Of a stretch of DNA of 64,000 nt, positions 44,169 to 53,878 are shown piece by piece. The translations under genes and the position numbers were made by a program. Positions within the stretch are counted from its first letter, which is position 1; every line of letters starts with the position of its first letter. The DNA comes from Fonsecaea monophora (taxonomy: Eukaryota; Ascomycota; Eurotiomycetes; Chaetothyriales; Herpotrichiellaceae). The notes under the pieces were generated by a model. It worked only from the letters and a program-made list of their open reading frames with translations, was not told where the DNA came from and ran no database searches. The DNA lies in contig NW_019173949.1 in the NCBI RefSeq assembly GCF_001642475.1, forward strand, positions 310,001 through 374,000, in the 5' to 3' direction.

Positions 44169-45563
44169 TTATCTTCCCTTTTTACTTTTCCCGGCCGTGC
44201 CTTTCCCGTTACTCCGAACCCTCTGCGATGATGTCCCTGCGGCAGCACTTCTCGTTTGAATCGCGTATTGACCACTTGGTCTTTCCGTGACTTCAACCAC
44301 CTCGTCTTCTGGGGTGTAGTCGCTGTCGTCGTCGTCTTGGTTATCTGTGTCAGATGGTGCTAGGTATCTGTAGACCTCTGGTTGTTCATCCGGAAGAAAA
44401 AGCTCGTCTTGTTGACGACGAATCCCAACGTGGCTTGGTAGAACACCCGCCGGACCAGACACGACGCGACGCTGTGGCGAGGCGAAGCGTGGGTCAGCAG
44501 GGTCAAACCGTGGCGCTCTCCCCACACTCGTCTGGTAGGGCAACTGATCCAGAGGCACGTTAACCAGGCTGGAAGTCGAGCGAGCACGAGGTTCCCAGTC
44601 AGGTTCGGAAGGGTCAGGCCGTGAGGAACGAGGGGAACTCGAGCCGTGATTGTTGTAGAGTACGTCTGGGTTAGAGGAATAGCGATGCGAATAATAAGGA
44701 TGTTGCTGGTAAGGGGGGGCCTGCTGCATTTGTTGTTGCCGCAGAGACTGGTTGGAGTTTGTGCGAGAGCTGTGGCGGAGCGGTTCGAGCTGACGCGGGC
44801 CAGTCACATAATATCCTTGCGTGTACGGCACCCTTCGATCGTAGTCGACGTCCACTGGGGGCAACGCGTAGGCGACCGAGTTGTCAACATTCTCGCGTGG
44901 AGAACTGTTGGAGGCAGAACTTCTTCCCCGGTTTCGACCATCTGCGGCCCTACCCTTTGCGGGAGAACCGCCAGAAGGCTTTTTGCCTGATACCTTGCGG
45001 ACCTCGACCGGCTTGCGCTTGACAACTTCCTTTTTGCTCTTTGGAGCCTGTGGCGCTGCTGCTGCAGGGGTCTGTGGAGGAGTCTGGCTCCGGTCGAGCT
45101 CTAGGCGTTTCAACGCATCAATTTCAGCTCGACTCAACTTGACATTGGGCTTACCCAGAGCCCGGGCGCGCGCTATCCTATCCAGAGCTCTCTGGACGAG
45201 CATGTCTTCTTTCTCCCTGTAAGCCATCTGCATGTCTGCTCTCCGGACGAGGCCTGCATAAGGGTCATAATCGTCCTCGTCATCCGAAGGGGTCAAATCA
45301 TCGCCGAATGAATCACCTGAACGCCGTCGGCGGACAACTCCCCCACCTAAATCTATGCCAGTAAAGTGAAGCTCATCTGAGCGAAATCTTGATGGACCAT
45401 AACCCTGATCGGGCTCAACACCGTGCGGCGATATCTCGTCGTCGGTGTCCAATTCCTCCACACGAACATTGTAGTCCCACGAGCGTTGTTGCTGTTGAAA
45501 TTCCCACAATCTGTCCTTGTTCCGCCCGCCTCGTCCCCTTGGTGGTCTTCCCCCAGGGGGCAT
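44169..45563 (-). CDS. Disordered, low-complexity protein of unknown function
   Basis: Intronless, 464 residues. The N-terminus is GRG-rich (PRGRGGRNKD). An acidic stretch (TPSDDEDDYDPYAG) and one helical segment follow (REKEDMLVQRALDRIARARALGKPNVKLSRAEIDALKRLE, about 118-157), the only likely folded part. The rest is Pro/Gln/Ser/Arg-rich, with an acidic DTDNQDDDDSDYTPEDEVVE patch and a basic KGTAGKSKKGR end, which could be a nuclear signal. I recognise no domain. The ATG lies just 26 bp after the stop codon of the PRA1 gene on the same strand, which leaves little room for a promoter. Confidence 0.65.
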   Translation of the reverse strand: MPPGGRPPRGRGGRNKDRLWEFQQQQRSWDYNVRVEELDTDDEISPHGVEPDQGYGPSRFRSDELHFTGIDLGGGVVRRRRSGDSFGDDLTPSDDEDDYDPYAGLVRRADMQMAYREKEDMLVQRALDRIARARALGKPNVKLSRAEIDALKRLELDRSQTPPQTPAAAAPQAPKSKKEVVKRKPVEVRKVSGKKPSGGSPAKGRAADGRNRGRSSASNSSPRENVDNSVAYALPPVDVDYDRRVPYTQGYYVTGPRQLEPLRHSSRTNSNQSLRQQQMQQAPPYQQHPYYSHRYSSNPDVLYNNHGSSSPRSSRPDPSEPDWEPRARSTSSLVNVPLDQLPYQTSVGRAPRFDPADPRFASPQRRVVSGPAGVLPSHVGIRRQQDELFLPDEQPEVYRYLAPSDTDNQDDDDSDYTPEDEVVEVTERPSGQYAIQTRSAAAGTSSQRVRSNGKGTAGKSKKGR

Positions 45564-45589
45564 ATCGTATGGAGTTCGCGGCCGACCAC

Positions 45590-46120
45590 CTAGACCGCCT
45601 CCTCGGAAAAAGCATTCTCGATTGGTCTATCCATGAGTGAAGCGTGGCCAAGGATGGTCACACCGGTAGCTCCAATCAGCCATAGGAAAGTTGCAATAGG
45701 AGAAGAAATGAAGGCAACGGGAACAGCCACACAAGCGAGGCCGGTGTACAGCTGAGAGGTTGTCGCTCTGAAGGTGCCGATCTCGAGATCAGCTCCCCCC
45801 AGCTTGCCGATTGCCCACATGCCGCCCACGACCAGGATGATGTCGAAAAGAAGCCATAGGTTGGTCAGCAGGCTGTAAATGCTGAGCATGACAAAGACCA
45901 CGGCATAGTTGCTGGAGAAATAGCTCAGGTTGTAGTTGACTCTGGCCTGCACCTCTCCAAAGTTGTTTGGTTTTGACAATCTCTTCAAGTCGAGAAACTC
46001 GGAGATGGGTCGAATGTTTGCAAAGCGCGACGCAATCGACTGCGACCGGACGCTGTTAAAGCGATCACTAAGGTTGAGACGGGAAGTGAGGGCATCGATG
46101 GGAATGCTGATTCGGGCCAT
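45590..46120 (-). CDS. PRA1/Yip3-family prenylated Rab acceptor
   Basis: Intronless, 176 residues. The PRA1 pattern is clear: ISEFLDLKRLSKPNNFGEVQARVNYNLSYFSSNY followed by four hydrophobic segments in two hairpins (AVVFVMLSIYSLLTNLWLLFDIILVVGG and SQLYTGLACVAVPVAFISSPIATFLWLIGATG). PRA1/Yip3 proteins are ER-Golgi membrane proteins that bind prenylated Rab GTPases and help place them on membranes. The start at 46120 gives the normal family length. The gene is divergent from the ER J-protein gene. Confidence 0.9.
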   Translation of the reverse strand: MARISIPIDALTSRLNLSDRFNSVRSQSIASRFANIRPISEFLDLKRLSKPNNFGEVQARVNYNLSYFSSNYAVVFVMLSIYSLLTNLWLLFDIILVVGGMWAIGKLGGADLEIGTFRATTSQLYTGLACVAVPVAFISSPIATFLWLIGATGVTILGHASLMDRPIENAFSEEAV

Positions 46121-46979
46121 TTTGAGCTCAAAGGATGGGTGTTTTGATAGAGATTAAGGTCGCTGGAGAATTGATTACCTTGACAGGTCCATGTCAGTAA
46201 AGAAACGCGAATTGGCGGTCACACAGCGTCCAGCATTGCTGACTGTTGTAGAACTTACAAGATTATTCAAAGTGCGGTGTTGGGGTGGAAGTGCAAATGA
46301 GCGTGATGAAAGAGAGTCGGGTGAAGAATAAGTCAAGGAGAAGGGGATGCAGTGTGCAGGCAGAGACTTTTTCTTGTTGTTGCCTGTGGCCCCTTTGCGG
46401 AGATTTGGGATGGAATTCGACGGGTGGGTGAATGGTTGACGAAGTTTGTAACTAGAGATTTTCGAGGGGGGGAAAGGGGGGACTCAAAGGGGGAGGGGGG
46501 CTGTAGGCTCCCTAGAGGCGTAGTCAGCACAACTCAAAAGCCACACCCAATTTTGGTGACTTACAGGGGGCACCACCACAGAGACTGCGAACCTGGAAGA
46601 TCAGCAACTCTCCTCAGCTTCCACCCCTGCTCTCTTCCACAAAGAATCCTCGACCTGCCTCCCGCAGGCTCAAGGTCGCGGCACTGCCATCGCTCTCACT
46701 CTTGACAGGTGAGGCGTTAGGGAGAAGGAAAAAGGAAAGAAAAGAGGAGGTCCGCGTTCCGATATATACACTTTGGCAAAACTCTACCTCCCTTGGCTGG
46801 AAGTCAAGCTACTGCAAGTTGGCTGCGGCATCCTCCTCGGAACCTTCGTCAATTGGGCCCACGTATTTGGGCATCATTCCCCGTCACCATCGAATTCCTT
46901 GCCTCACTTCATCATAAGATCCTCTCGGACTGCGTGTGCCACCAGTGACTGTTGTCGTGGGGGAGTCGTGTGGGTGAAG
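46121..46979. promoter_or_regulatory. Divergent promoter region, PRA1 / ER J-protein
   Basis: About 860 bp between divergent secretory-pathway genes. The frame of the plus-strand gene is open upstream to 46773 but looks like leader. A G-quadruplex motif is listed separately. Confidence 0.4.
46466..46500 (+). promoter_or_regulatory. G-quadruplex-forming motif
   Basis: Four G-runs of 7, 6, 5 and 6 bases with loops of 3, 7 and 1 bases lie on the plus strand. This fits the G3+N1-7 rule with room to spare. It sits 346-380 bp upstream of the PRA1 ATG and about 480 bp upstream of the J-protein ATG. Confidence 0.8.
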
Positions 46980-48209
46980 ATGATGCGACGAATCCTTTTC
47001 CTCCTGTTTCTGGTTGCCGTGTGTGTTGCATGGTCGGCTGAAGACTACGAGCTGTTCAAATTACACGACGAGTTGGAAACCACTGAAGGCCCTGGGGTCA
47101 CATTTTACGATGTTCTCGGTGTATCGCCTCATGCCACGGTCGATCAGATCAGTGCCGCCCTCAAGAAGAAGTCCCGCACTCTCCATCCGGACAAAGTCAA
47201 GCATTCCTTCATAGCCTCGCGGTCGACAGCGAGCCCCAAAAAGCCAGGTGGCAAGAAAAAGCCCGGAGTACACGTCTCAAAAGGACCGACACAGCGGGAG
47301 ATTTCACGCGTCGTGAAAGATGCGCAGGAACGCTACAGTCGGCTCACTCTGATCGGGACCATTCTAAGAGGTCCGTTGAGGGAGAGATATGATTTTTTCG
47401 AGGGACATGGCTGGCCGTCCTGGCGTGGGACAGGCTATTACTACCAAAGATACCGTCCTGGGCTGGGGACTGTGTTACTGGGACTGTTTCTGATCGGCGG
47501 CGGAGCCGTCCACTACTTTGTTTTGACAATGAACTACCGCAGACACCGGGACTTCATGGAGAGGTACATCAGATACGCAAAGAAACAAGCCTGGGGCGAT
47601 GAGTCTGGTATTAGAGGCATTGCAGGTCTCGGTGAGCCGGTCGAAGTCGCTCCCACCATCGAAGAGCCTGATCCGATGGCCAACCTGAACCGACGGCAGC
47701 GGCGAGAAATGGAGCGACAAAATAAAAAGGAAAAGACGAGCAAGCCTGCTTCTGCACCTCCTCCCAAAGCGGTGCAATCCACATCGCAGGACAGACGGCG
47801 TGTCACTGCAGAAAACGGGAAGATCCTGGTCGTTGACGCGGGGGGCAACGTATACTTGGAAGAGGAGGACGAAGACGGGAATACGCAGGAATATCTCTTG
47901 GATCTCGACGAGATCGTTAAGCCCACTGTGTGGGATACTGCTGTTCTGCGTCTCCCCATCTGGCTATGCCGCAAGGCTATCAGTCCATTTTCGAAGAGCA
48001 CGCAGCCGAGTGCTGAAGACGAGGATGTGCCAAACAGCGAGTCGCCCCTGGAACCCACCAAAGAAGCCATTGATTTAGACAAGCCGCTAGTGCGGGATAT
48101 GAGCTCGAGTCAAATATCTGATTCTGGGTTTGAGATTGTCGAGACAACCGGCCTGGAGAATGCGAATGGCACCAACGTCAAGAAACGGGGCAAAAAGGCG
48201 AGGAAATGA
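46980..48209 (+). CDS. ER-membrane J-domain protein (Erj5-like)
   Basis: Intronless, 409 residues from the ATG at 46980 (second ATG at 46983). The N-terminus MMRRILFLLFLVAVCVAWSA is a signal peptide. A lumenal J-domain follows (TFYDVLGVSPHATVDQISAAL, then RTLHPDK, with a Lys-rich insert between helices II and III and ERYSRLTLIGTILRGPLRERYD). A TM segment sits at about 160-180 (PGLGTVLLGLFLIGGGAVHYFVL). The cytosolic tail is basic then acidic (VYLEEEDEDGNTQEYLL). This layout matches yeast Erj5, which supports Kar2/BiP in ER protein folding. An upstream in-frame extension to 46773 exists but would bury the signal peptide. Confidence 0.88.
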   Translation: MMRRILFLLFLVAVCVAWSAEDYELFKLHDELETTEGPGVTFYDVLGVSPHATVDQISAALKKKSRTLHPDKVKHSFIASRSTASPKKPGGKKKPGVHVSKGPTQREISRVVKDAQERYSRLTLIGTILRGPLRERYDFFEGHGWPSWRGTGYYYQRYRPGLGTVLLGLFLIGGGAVHYFVLTMNYRRHRDFMERYIRYAKKQAWGDESGIRGIAGLGEPVEVAPTIEEPDPMANLNRRQRREMERQNKKEKTSKPASAPPPKAVQSTSQDRRRVTAENGKILVVDAGGNVYLEEEDEDGNTQEYLLDLDEIVKPTVWDTAVLRLPIWLCRKAISPFSKSTQPSAEDEDVPNSESPLEPTKEAIDLDKPLVRDMSSSQISDSGFEIVETTGLENANGTNVKKRGKKARK

Positions 48210-50359
48210 CACGTTGCCTCTGATGTGTATGCAGACACGAATAACGAGACGGGGAGGTGTATGCAGTTCAGGTCTAAACAATAAGACATAGAATGAAACA
48301 TGTCAACATGGAGTGGCGATTGCCGAACCAAATTGCTTTTTCCAGCTTCCGATATCTGCGGTATTCATTCCGTGGCTTTCCCAACCTTGCATGAGATATA
48401 TAGCTCTAAGTTGCGTATTTCTCATCGCAATCGACCACAGGAGAGGGAAAACAGGTCTTCCCGTTTGCTCAGACGTACTTAAGTCCTCTTCCGGTCAGGG
48501 AGTACCAACGTGGGAGACCAGTTGGGAAATCTGGCTGTCGATTGTTTTTGAGCGGAATTATCTCCTGTTGCGCAACTTCTTTGAGGGTTGCTCGATGCCC
48601 GAAGACCTCTGTCTGCTTACACAAACTTCGGGATGCACCAGGAGTGTCTGACAAATGACGCACTTACTGGCGCACGTTGGGTTGCAGCCTCGTCTGCAAC
48701 TCGGGCGGATTTTTGTAAGAGGTCCATAACGTATTCAATGGCTGCAAGTCTCGCTTATTGTCGGGTCTCACCTTCGAACAATTGCGACAGGATATATGAG
48801 GAAGGAAGTAACAGGGCATGGTCGATTTCGGTACATCACCTTCCTACTTGAACTATCAGAGTGAGACTCACCCCAGCTCACCTTGTCCGAATTTCCAAGT
48901 CTGGTCTTCGCACGTGTTGCTTCCATGGTGCGTTAGCCGACGACAAGCATCGCTCTCGGCCGATGACGGGAACCGGGGGGTTTGCGGTCAAACTCCACCA
49001 AAACCTGCATGCTTAGGATGTTAACTTGTTACGAAGCCGGCTTAGCTTTTATCAGACGCCAGAAGATGGGTCGGAGCATTCTCACAAGTACATTCCGCAT
49101 ACAGGTACTTGTGTCATTCACAGTTGGATTCGGAATCTCATGCAAGGATTCATAATCCGAACCTCGGTGTCTGCTAATATCCGAGTAATCAGGAGACAGC
49201 CACGTCCTGTGGCTCAGTTGTTGCGCCAGGGTCCATGCCAGTCGTACTCGGTCTTCGTACCTCGCAGGATCTGAGAGAAAACCGCTCGACGCAGTAGTTG
49301 AAATAAGGGTAAGTCGGAAGTCGGATCGACGCATCAAGGTGGCGAAGAAGTCGTGCGTCTCACGAGTCACGATGGAGGTTCATGTAACCCCGGACCGGAT
49401 AAGGCCCCGGAGTGCCAAGGCCGCCTTCTTCGCTCGGAAGCAAATTGATACTCGTCCTTGTTCAACTCCTTCCAATCACCTCGACAAGGCTCGCCTCCCT
49501 GATATACCTATTAAGTCACAGCCTCAAAAAATTGCCTCCGACATCACCATCGCCCTGTCCGCGTGATCCGAATCCATGTGCGCCCGTTGGCTGGTTCGAT
49601 GATTCGCGCATCCCACTTCGCCTCCTTAATCGCTCGTGCTTCAATGTGAGGTCCTTGTCGACCTCGAGCGAGTTTACAAAGAGTTCTTGGACCGACATCA
49701 ACCCACCCTCGATGATCATCGCTCTTTTTATGCTCCATTTCTCCTAGACAGTCTCGAATCATCTAGAGGCTACCGTGAGAGGGTTTTACAGTGTCGGAGA
49801 TTTTAGTAGTGCGGAGGAGGGAAGCATTTCTAGCCTTGCCTCCATTCTGACCTATACCAAAAGTTCTGGATCCCACACCCTCTATAGATCCTTACCGAAT
49901 CATCTCGCAACGATTAGGTTAGCCGTTTGGTGGGGACCCGCTGGGACCTGCTTTTTTTTTCTCGCTTCTTACGTTCCAGAATCTGTATAAAAATGCCATG
50001 GGGTTTGGCATCAACTTCCAAACCCCGGGGTTTCCTCCCCCTCTCGATTCTATCCATCACTTTGTCCGCCTTTAGCATTCTTTTCGCCTTTGCTGCAGCA
50101 CCGACGGTATCTTCGCGCACTCTCCATCTTCACTGACAAACGGCGTACGCGCGTTCAAGGACCATAAAAAAACTTCTTGGTGACTGGAGTCCGTGAGATA
50201 TCCCTGACGTGTCAACTACTCATCCAAGTCTTGTTTTCCAGCATTGCGAGGTAGGATATCATGATTCTATCACCAGACATTTTTCTTCTTTCCTTCTTTT
50301 AAATCGTTCTTCTTTCTCTTCTCCTACCAAAACCGTCTCCTTTTTCTACTCTTTCATAC
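48210..50359. other. 2.1-kb gene-poor interval
   Basis: No supported gene. Minus-strand frames at 49029-49370 and 49544-49762 look partly protein-like (DPARYEDRVRLAWTLAQQLS; KWDARIIEPANGRTWIRI) and might be decayed exons, but they lack starts and clear splice sites. A TATAAAAA element at 49986-49993 lies about 370 bp before the next ATG. Confidence 0.35.
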
Positions 50360-51447
50360 ATGTCATCCAGTGGTGATCCTCCGCAAGAAGACACTTCACG
50401 GGCGAGCCAGAGCAGAGATTCCAATCCCAATTCACGCCGATCCTCCAACATCATCGAATTTGTCGACAGCCAGAACCCCAATGTCAGGAGTGCCATTCAG
50501 CGGCACACCGCATATCACTCGGCCGCGCAGCGTCGAGAGGCACGCTCGCGCCTTCTCCGACGGTCCAGCCAGACTCGCTACTTTGAATGGACCAGACGCC
50601 CGCGAGGAGATGCAGAGGTCGCAACCTCGTCAGCCAGCAGTGCCAGCTCGGTGTCAATTTCGCCGGCGCCTTCCATCCCTGGCAGACCGGAACCGCCCAG
50701 TCGGACAACGAGCGACGAACAAGAAGCCGTTTCCTCGACAAGTGAAGCGGCCGCAGATTCCGCCCTTGAGATGCTACCATCCACATCTCAGATAATCGCC
50801 TCTACGGACGACTCTGTCCTAGAATTTTGTGAGTGACCCTCTGGAAAGCCCCGAACATGCTCCAGCGCAATCAAGACTGGGCAGTGCATGTGCAGGTTCA
50901 AAAATTTTCTCCGATACTAACTTTCTGTCCCACAGTCAGAGCCACATTTTGCGATCATTATCAATCAAGTGACATGCTGGAATCAGCACTGGTATATATG
51001 CTTGAGAACGAAGTTTCTCGACACCTGCTCCTCGCTTATGCCTATGCAGTCCGGAGAGCGCGATCAGTTGCCGAGGAAAATCCTCAAGACCAGGTGGAAG
51101 CAGAAAGAAATCTTGGTCGAGGCACTAACATTCTATGGAATCGCCTCCAGATGCCAGGAGCTGCCAGTTCTGACGCCAACATCCAGGCTGTTCTCCTGCT
51201 GGTGGCGTACACAGCCGATTTTGGGGACACCAGCGAGGTCCGTCTCCACGCAGATGCGCTGAGGACCATGATCAACCAGCGTGGCGGTGTCGACGCCTTC
51301 ACCTATAACCCTGCATTGCAGCATCAACTATGGGTGATAGAAGTGTCGCGACGGTTCCATTTGACCTTGGACTGCGAGTCGACCTGTCCAGATCCACTTC
51401 GATTTCCAGATGGTCTTCGACTGCGCGCTGGAGGTGAGGAAAGTTGA
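50360..51447 (+). CDS. Fungal transcription-factor-domain-like protein, short
   Basis: Two exons, 50360-50828 and 50936-51447; intron 107 nt (GTGAGT...CCACAG); 326 residues. The N-terminus contains IIEFVDSQNPNVRSAIQRHTAYHSAAQRR, the opening found in many fungal proteins that carry the fungal transcription factor domain without a Zn2Cys6 cluster. The second exon (MLESALVYMLENEVSRHLLLAY, ANIQAVLLLVAYTADFGD, VRLHADALRTMINQRGG) matches the helical core of that domain. It stops at GGEES, well short of the 450-600 residues usual for the family. A further exon after a GTGAGG donor at 51433, or true truncation, are both possible. A Ser-rich linker fills residues 75-145. Confidence 0.6.
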
Positions 51448-52441
51448 GGAGGCCTCGGGAGGCTTGTCAACATGGGAATGTTAGGTATAGATACGAGGTG
51501 GAACCAATTCGGTGGATCTTTTTTTTTCAAGCGAAAGTTTCCAGGAGTTTCCAGAAAACCTTTGTTCTAGAACGATACCCACGTACCATGACTGATGATT
51601 CACGATGAACATACGACTATACACTGTGAGATGGAAATCCATGTCCGATGATTTTTACACATTTTAGGTCCCTGCAGCATGTTGCTTGTTGCTTCTTCCA
51701 GACTTGAGATGGCTCGGTGGACTGATCTAGAACTGGTTCGGAAGGAATAGGGATTGCGTTACTGGGGGTGATTGCCGCACCGTACACATCAAGGACCACC
51801 AAGATAAGACATGCTGGACATGACATTTCTGCCAATCCCTCATGATATGTAACTGATGACAAATGTGAAACGAATTGTCAGCCAGTGGCAAGATGAAAGA
51901 CGCTACTCTTCAAGTCATGCTGCGAATGGAAGTTGTAAATGAAAGTGATGATACGGTGAATTCCATGTGGCGAATCGTGCAAAAGCTACGGCGAGGCAAA
52001 CAGTCCGCGGCTCCATCCAACCCGCAGCTGCCAACAACCTGGAATTTCGGTGAATTTTGCGTCTTTCCCCACGACTGATCTCATTGACCATTTCGCACTT
52101 GCGTCCTGCCACTGGTACCTATTCTGCCCTTCTGCCCACCACCATCCTGCGCCTACCTCACTCCACACACTCAACCCTTCACCAAGGCCAGCTTGTCCTT
52201 CAAGATCCCACCGTCCGCGACTACGTAAATTTCCACCTGCGCTTGGTCTGCGCCGTGCTCTCGCCTTCTTCCCTTCCTTGCCTCATCCCCGCCCTGCCCA
52301 GCCCTGCAGAGCTCGACCCCGACTCTCTCTGTGCGCACCTCGCGGCTTCTGTACACTGTGTTTGAGCTCGCGACAGTCACCGGTTAGGCTTTGTGCATTC
52401 CTATCCTGCTGCCACTGCTGTAGTCAAGATACACCTCCAAA
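51448..52441. other. Intergenic region
   Basis: About 1 kb. The right half (52080-52440) is very C/T-rich and likely is the promoter and leader of the cornichon gene. No supported gene. Confidence 0.4.
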
Positions 52442-53036
52442 ATGTCGGGCGAGGCGTGGTTATACCTGCTCGCCGTCCTAATAAATGCCGTCAACCTCTT
52501 CCTGCAAGTCTTCTTCACCATCATGTACAGCGATCTCGAGTGGTAGGCAGAATACTTCCCCAGCTCCAAAGACAATCCCCACTGACTCTCCTCAGTGACT
52601 ACATCAACCCGATCGACCTCTGCAACCGTCTCAACACCTACATTGTTCCCGAAGCTGCCGTCCACGCCTTCTTGACATTCCTCTTCCTTATCAATGGATA
52701 CTGGTTGGCCATTCTGTTGAATCTACCGCTCCTGGCGTTCAATGCGAAAAAGTGGGTGTCCCATACCGATCTTAAAGCTTGCACTGCGTGGCAGGCACTA
52801 ACACAATCCGTGGTAGAATCATCGAGAACCAGCATCTACTTGACGCCACAGAGATCTTCCGAAAGTTGAACGTCCATAAAAAGGCATGTACAGCCTCTGG
52901 GCCCGATGACGTGTCTCGTTTACTAATGCTGAATCCTTGACAGGAATCGTTCATCAAACTTGGTTTCCACTTGATCATGTTTTTCTTCTATCTTTACAGC
53001 ATGATTGTGGCTTTGATCCGGGATGAGTCCAACTGA
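52442..53036 (+). CDS. ERV14: Erv14/cornichon COPII cargo receptor
   Basis: Four exons, 52442-52542, 52596-52751, 52817-52883 and 52944-53036; introns 53, 65 and 60 nt; 138 residues. The protein shows the whole cornichon pattern: MSGEAWLYLLAVLINAVNLF, CDYINPIDLCNRLN, EAAVHAFLTFLFLINGYW, then ENQHLLDATEIFRKL and ESFIKLGFHLIMFFFYLYSM. Erv14 is a cargo receptor that loads transmembrane proteins into COPII vesicles at the ER. The third intron starts with GC (AAG|GCATGT) rather than GT. The nearby GT would create a stop, so the GC-AG intron is required for an intact protein. Confidence 0.92.
52884..52943 (+). other. GC-AG intron in the ERV14 gene
   Basis: The donor is AAG|GCATGT and the acceptor is TTGACAG. 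A TACTAAT-like branch site lies at 52921-52927. Splicing joins HKK to ESFIKLGF, which agrees with the cornichon family. Using the GT at 52888 instead would shift the reading to an immediate stop. Confidence 0.85.
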
Positions 53037-53878
53037 CTACGTGGAGAAATGTCACATGTCATGAGTCACGGCAGTTACTCCTGATGATCGTTTGCTGCTC
53101 CGCAATCGCATCGCGAGAGCCAAACGGTGAGCTTTAGTGGTGGAAAAAGGCTGATGATATGGAAAGTGGCAATGGTCGAGAACGAGCCACGGGCCAGTGG
53201 CGATATCAATCCCACAAGCCTTTCCTGCCTGGGTTGTCGGCATGATCAAAGGACAGAGCGATGGTCCCACTAGCGATTCATTTATTGCACAAAGGGCGGT
53301 GCAAGAAGCGATGGCAGGCAAAGGCCGAAGACTCTCACATGGTCAAAATTTTGGAAGGACGGAATTTCTTAAAACTATGTGGTTGGTTTATCTGTCTGCC
53401 ACTCGACTTGTACAGCCGAGACACGAGATACGATGAGAAAGAAGAGGTCCGATCTGTTTAGGCCGGTGGAGGATTTGTGGTAGAGTTATTTGCGCGGCGT
53501 TGCAAGGATGGTTCATCACTCCTGGTTTGCAGAAAATGAGAGAAAGCCACAATCTTTCCGTCCTACAGCTGAGTCTGTGAACGCCCCAATTGTCTCTCAG
53601 AAACTGTAGACATGAATATCGCACGTAGCACCGAACAGTACGGTAGAGAATGATAAATGCATTCAATAGATTTCTTCGACTGCTCCTGATACACATGCGT
53701 CGCATTGGTTGCATGGTAGTTTGTCTAGAAAGGCAAGTGTTCCGAGACATGTGCGCCTTGGCCGACGCCATTTTCCTGGTGCCGAAGTTTTTCCCATGTC
53801 TGGAGACCGGGACGACTTGACAACAAGGCCGCTTCTGCTTCACCCGGTTTCTAGGCCTCCAAAAGGCCTTCGGTCAAG
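53037..53878. other. Intergenic region
   Basis: 842 bp between co-oriented genes; no supported gene. Confidence 0.4.

Noticed and set aside
45563..45590. Fusion of PRA1 and the disordered protein
   Set aside because: Frames differ and no splice pair joins them; both have natural starts.
49590..49640. tRNA-like GGTTCGA string
   Set aside because: No matching acceptor stem or anticodon arm around it.
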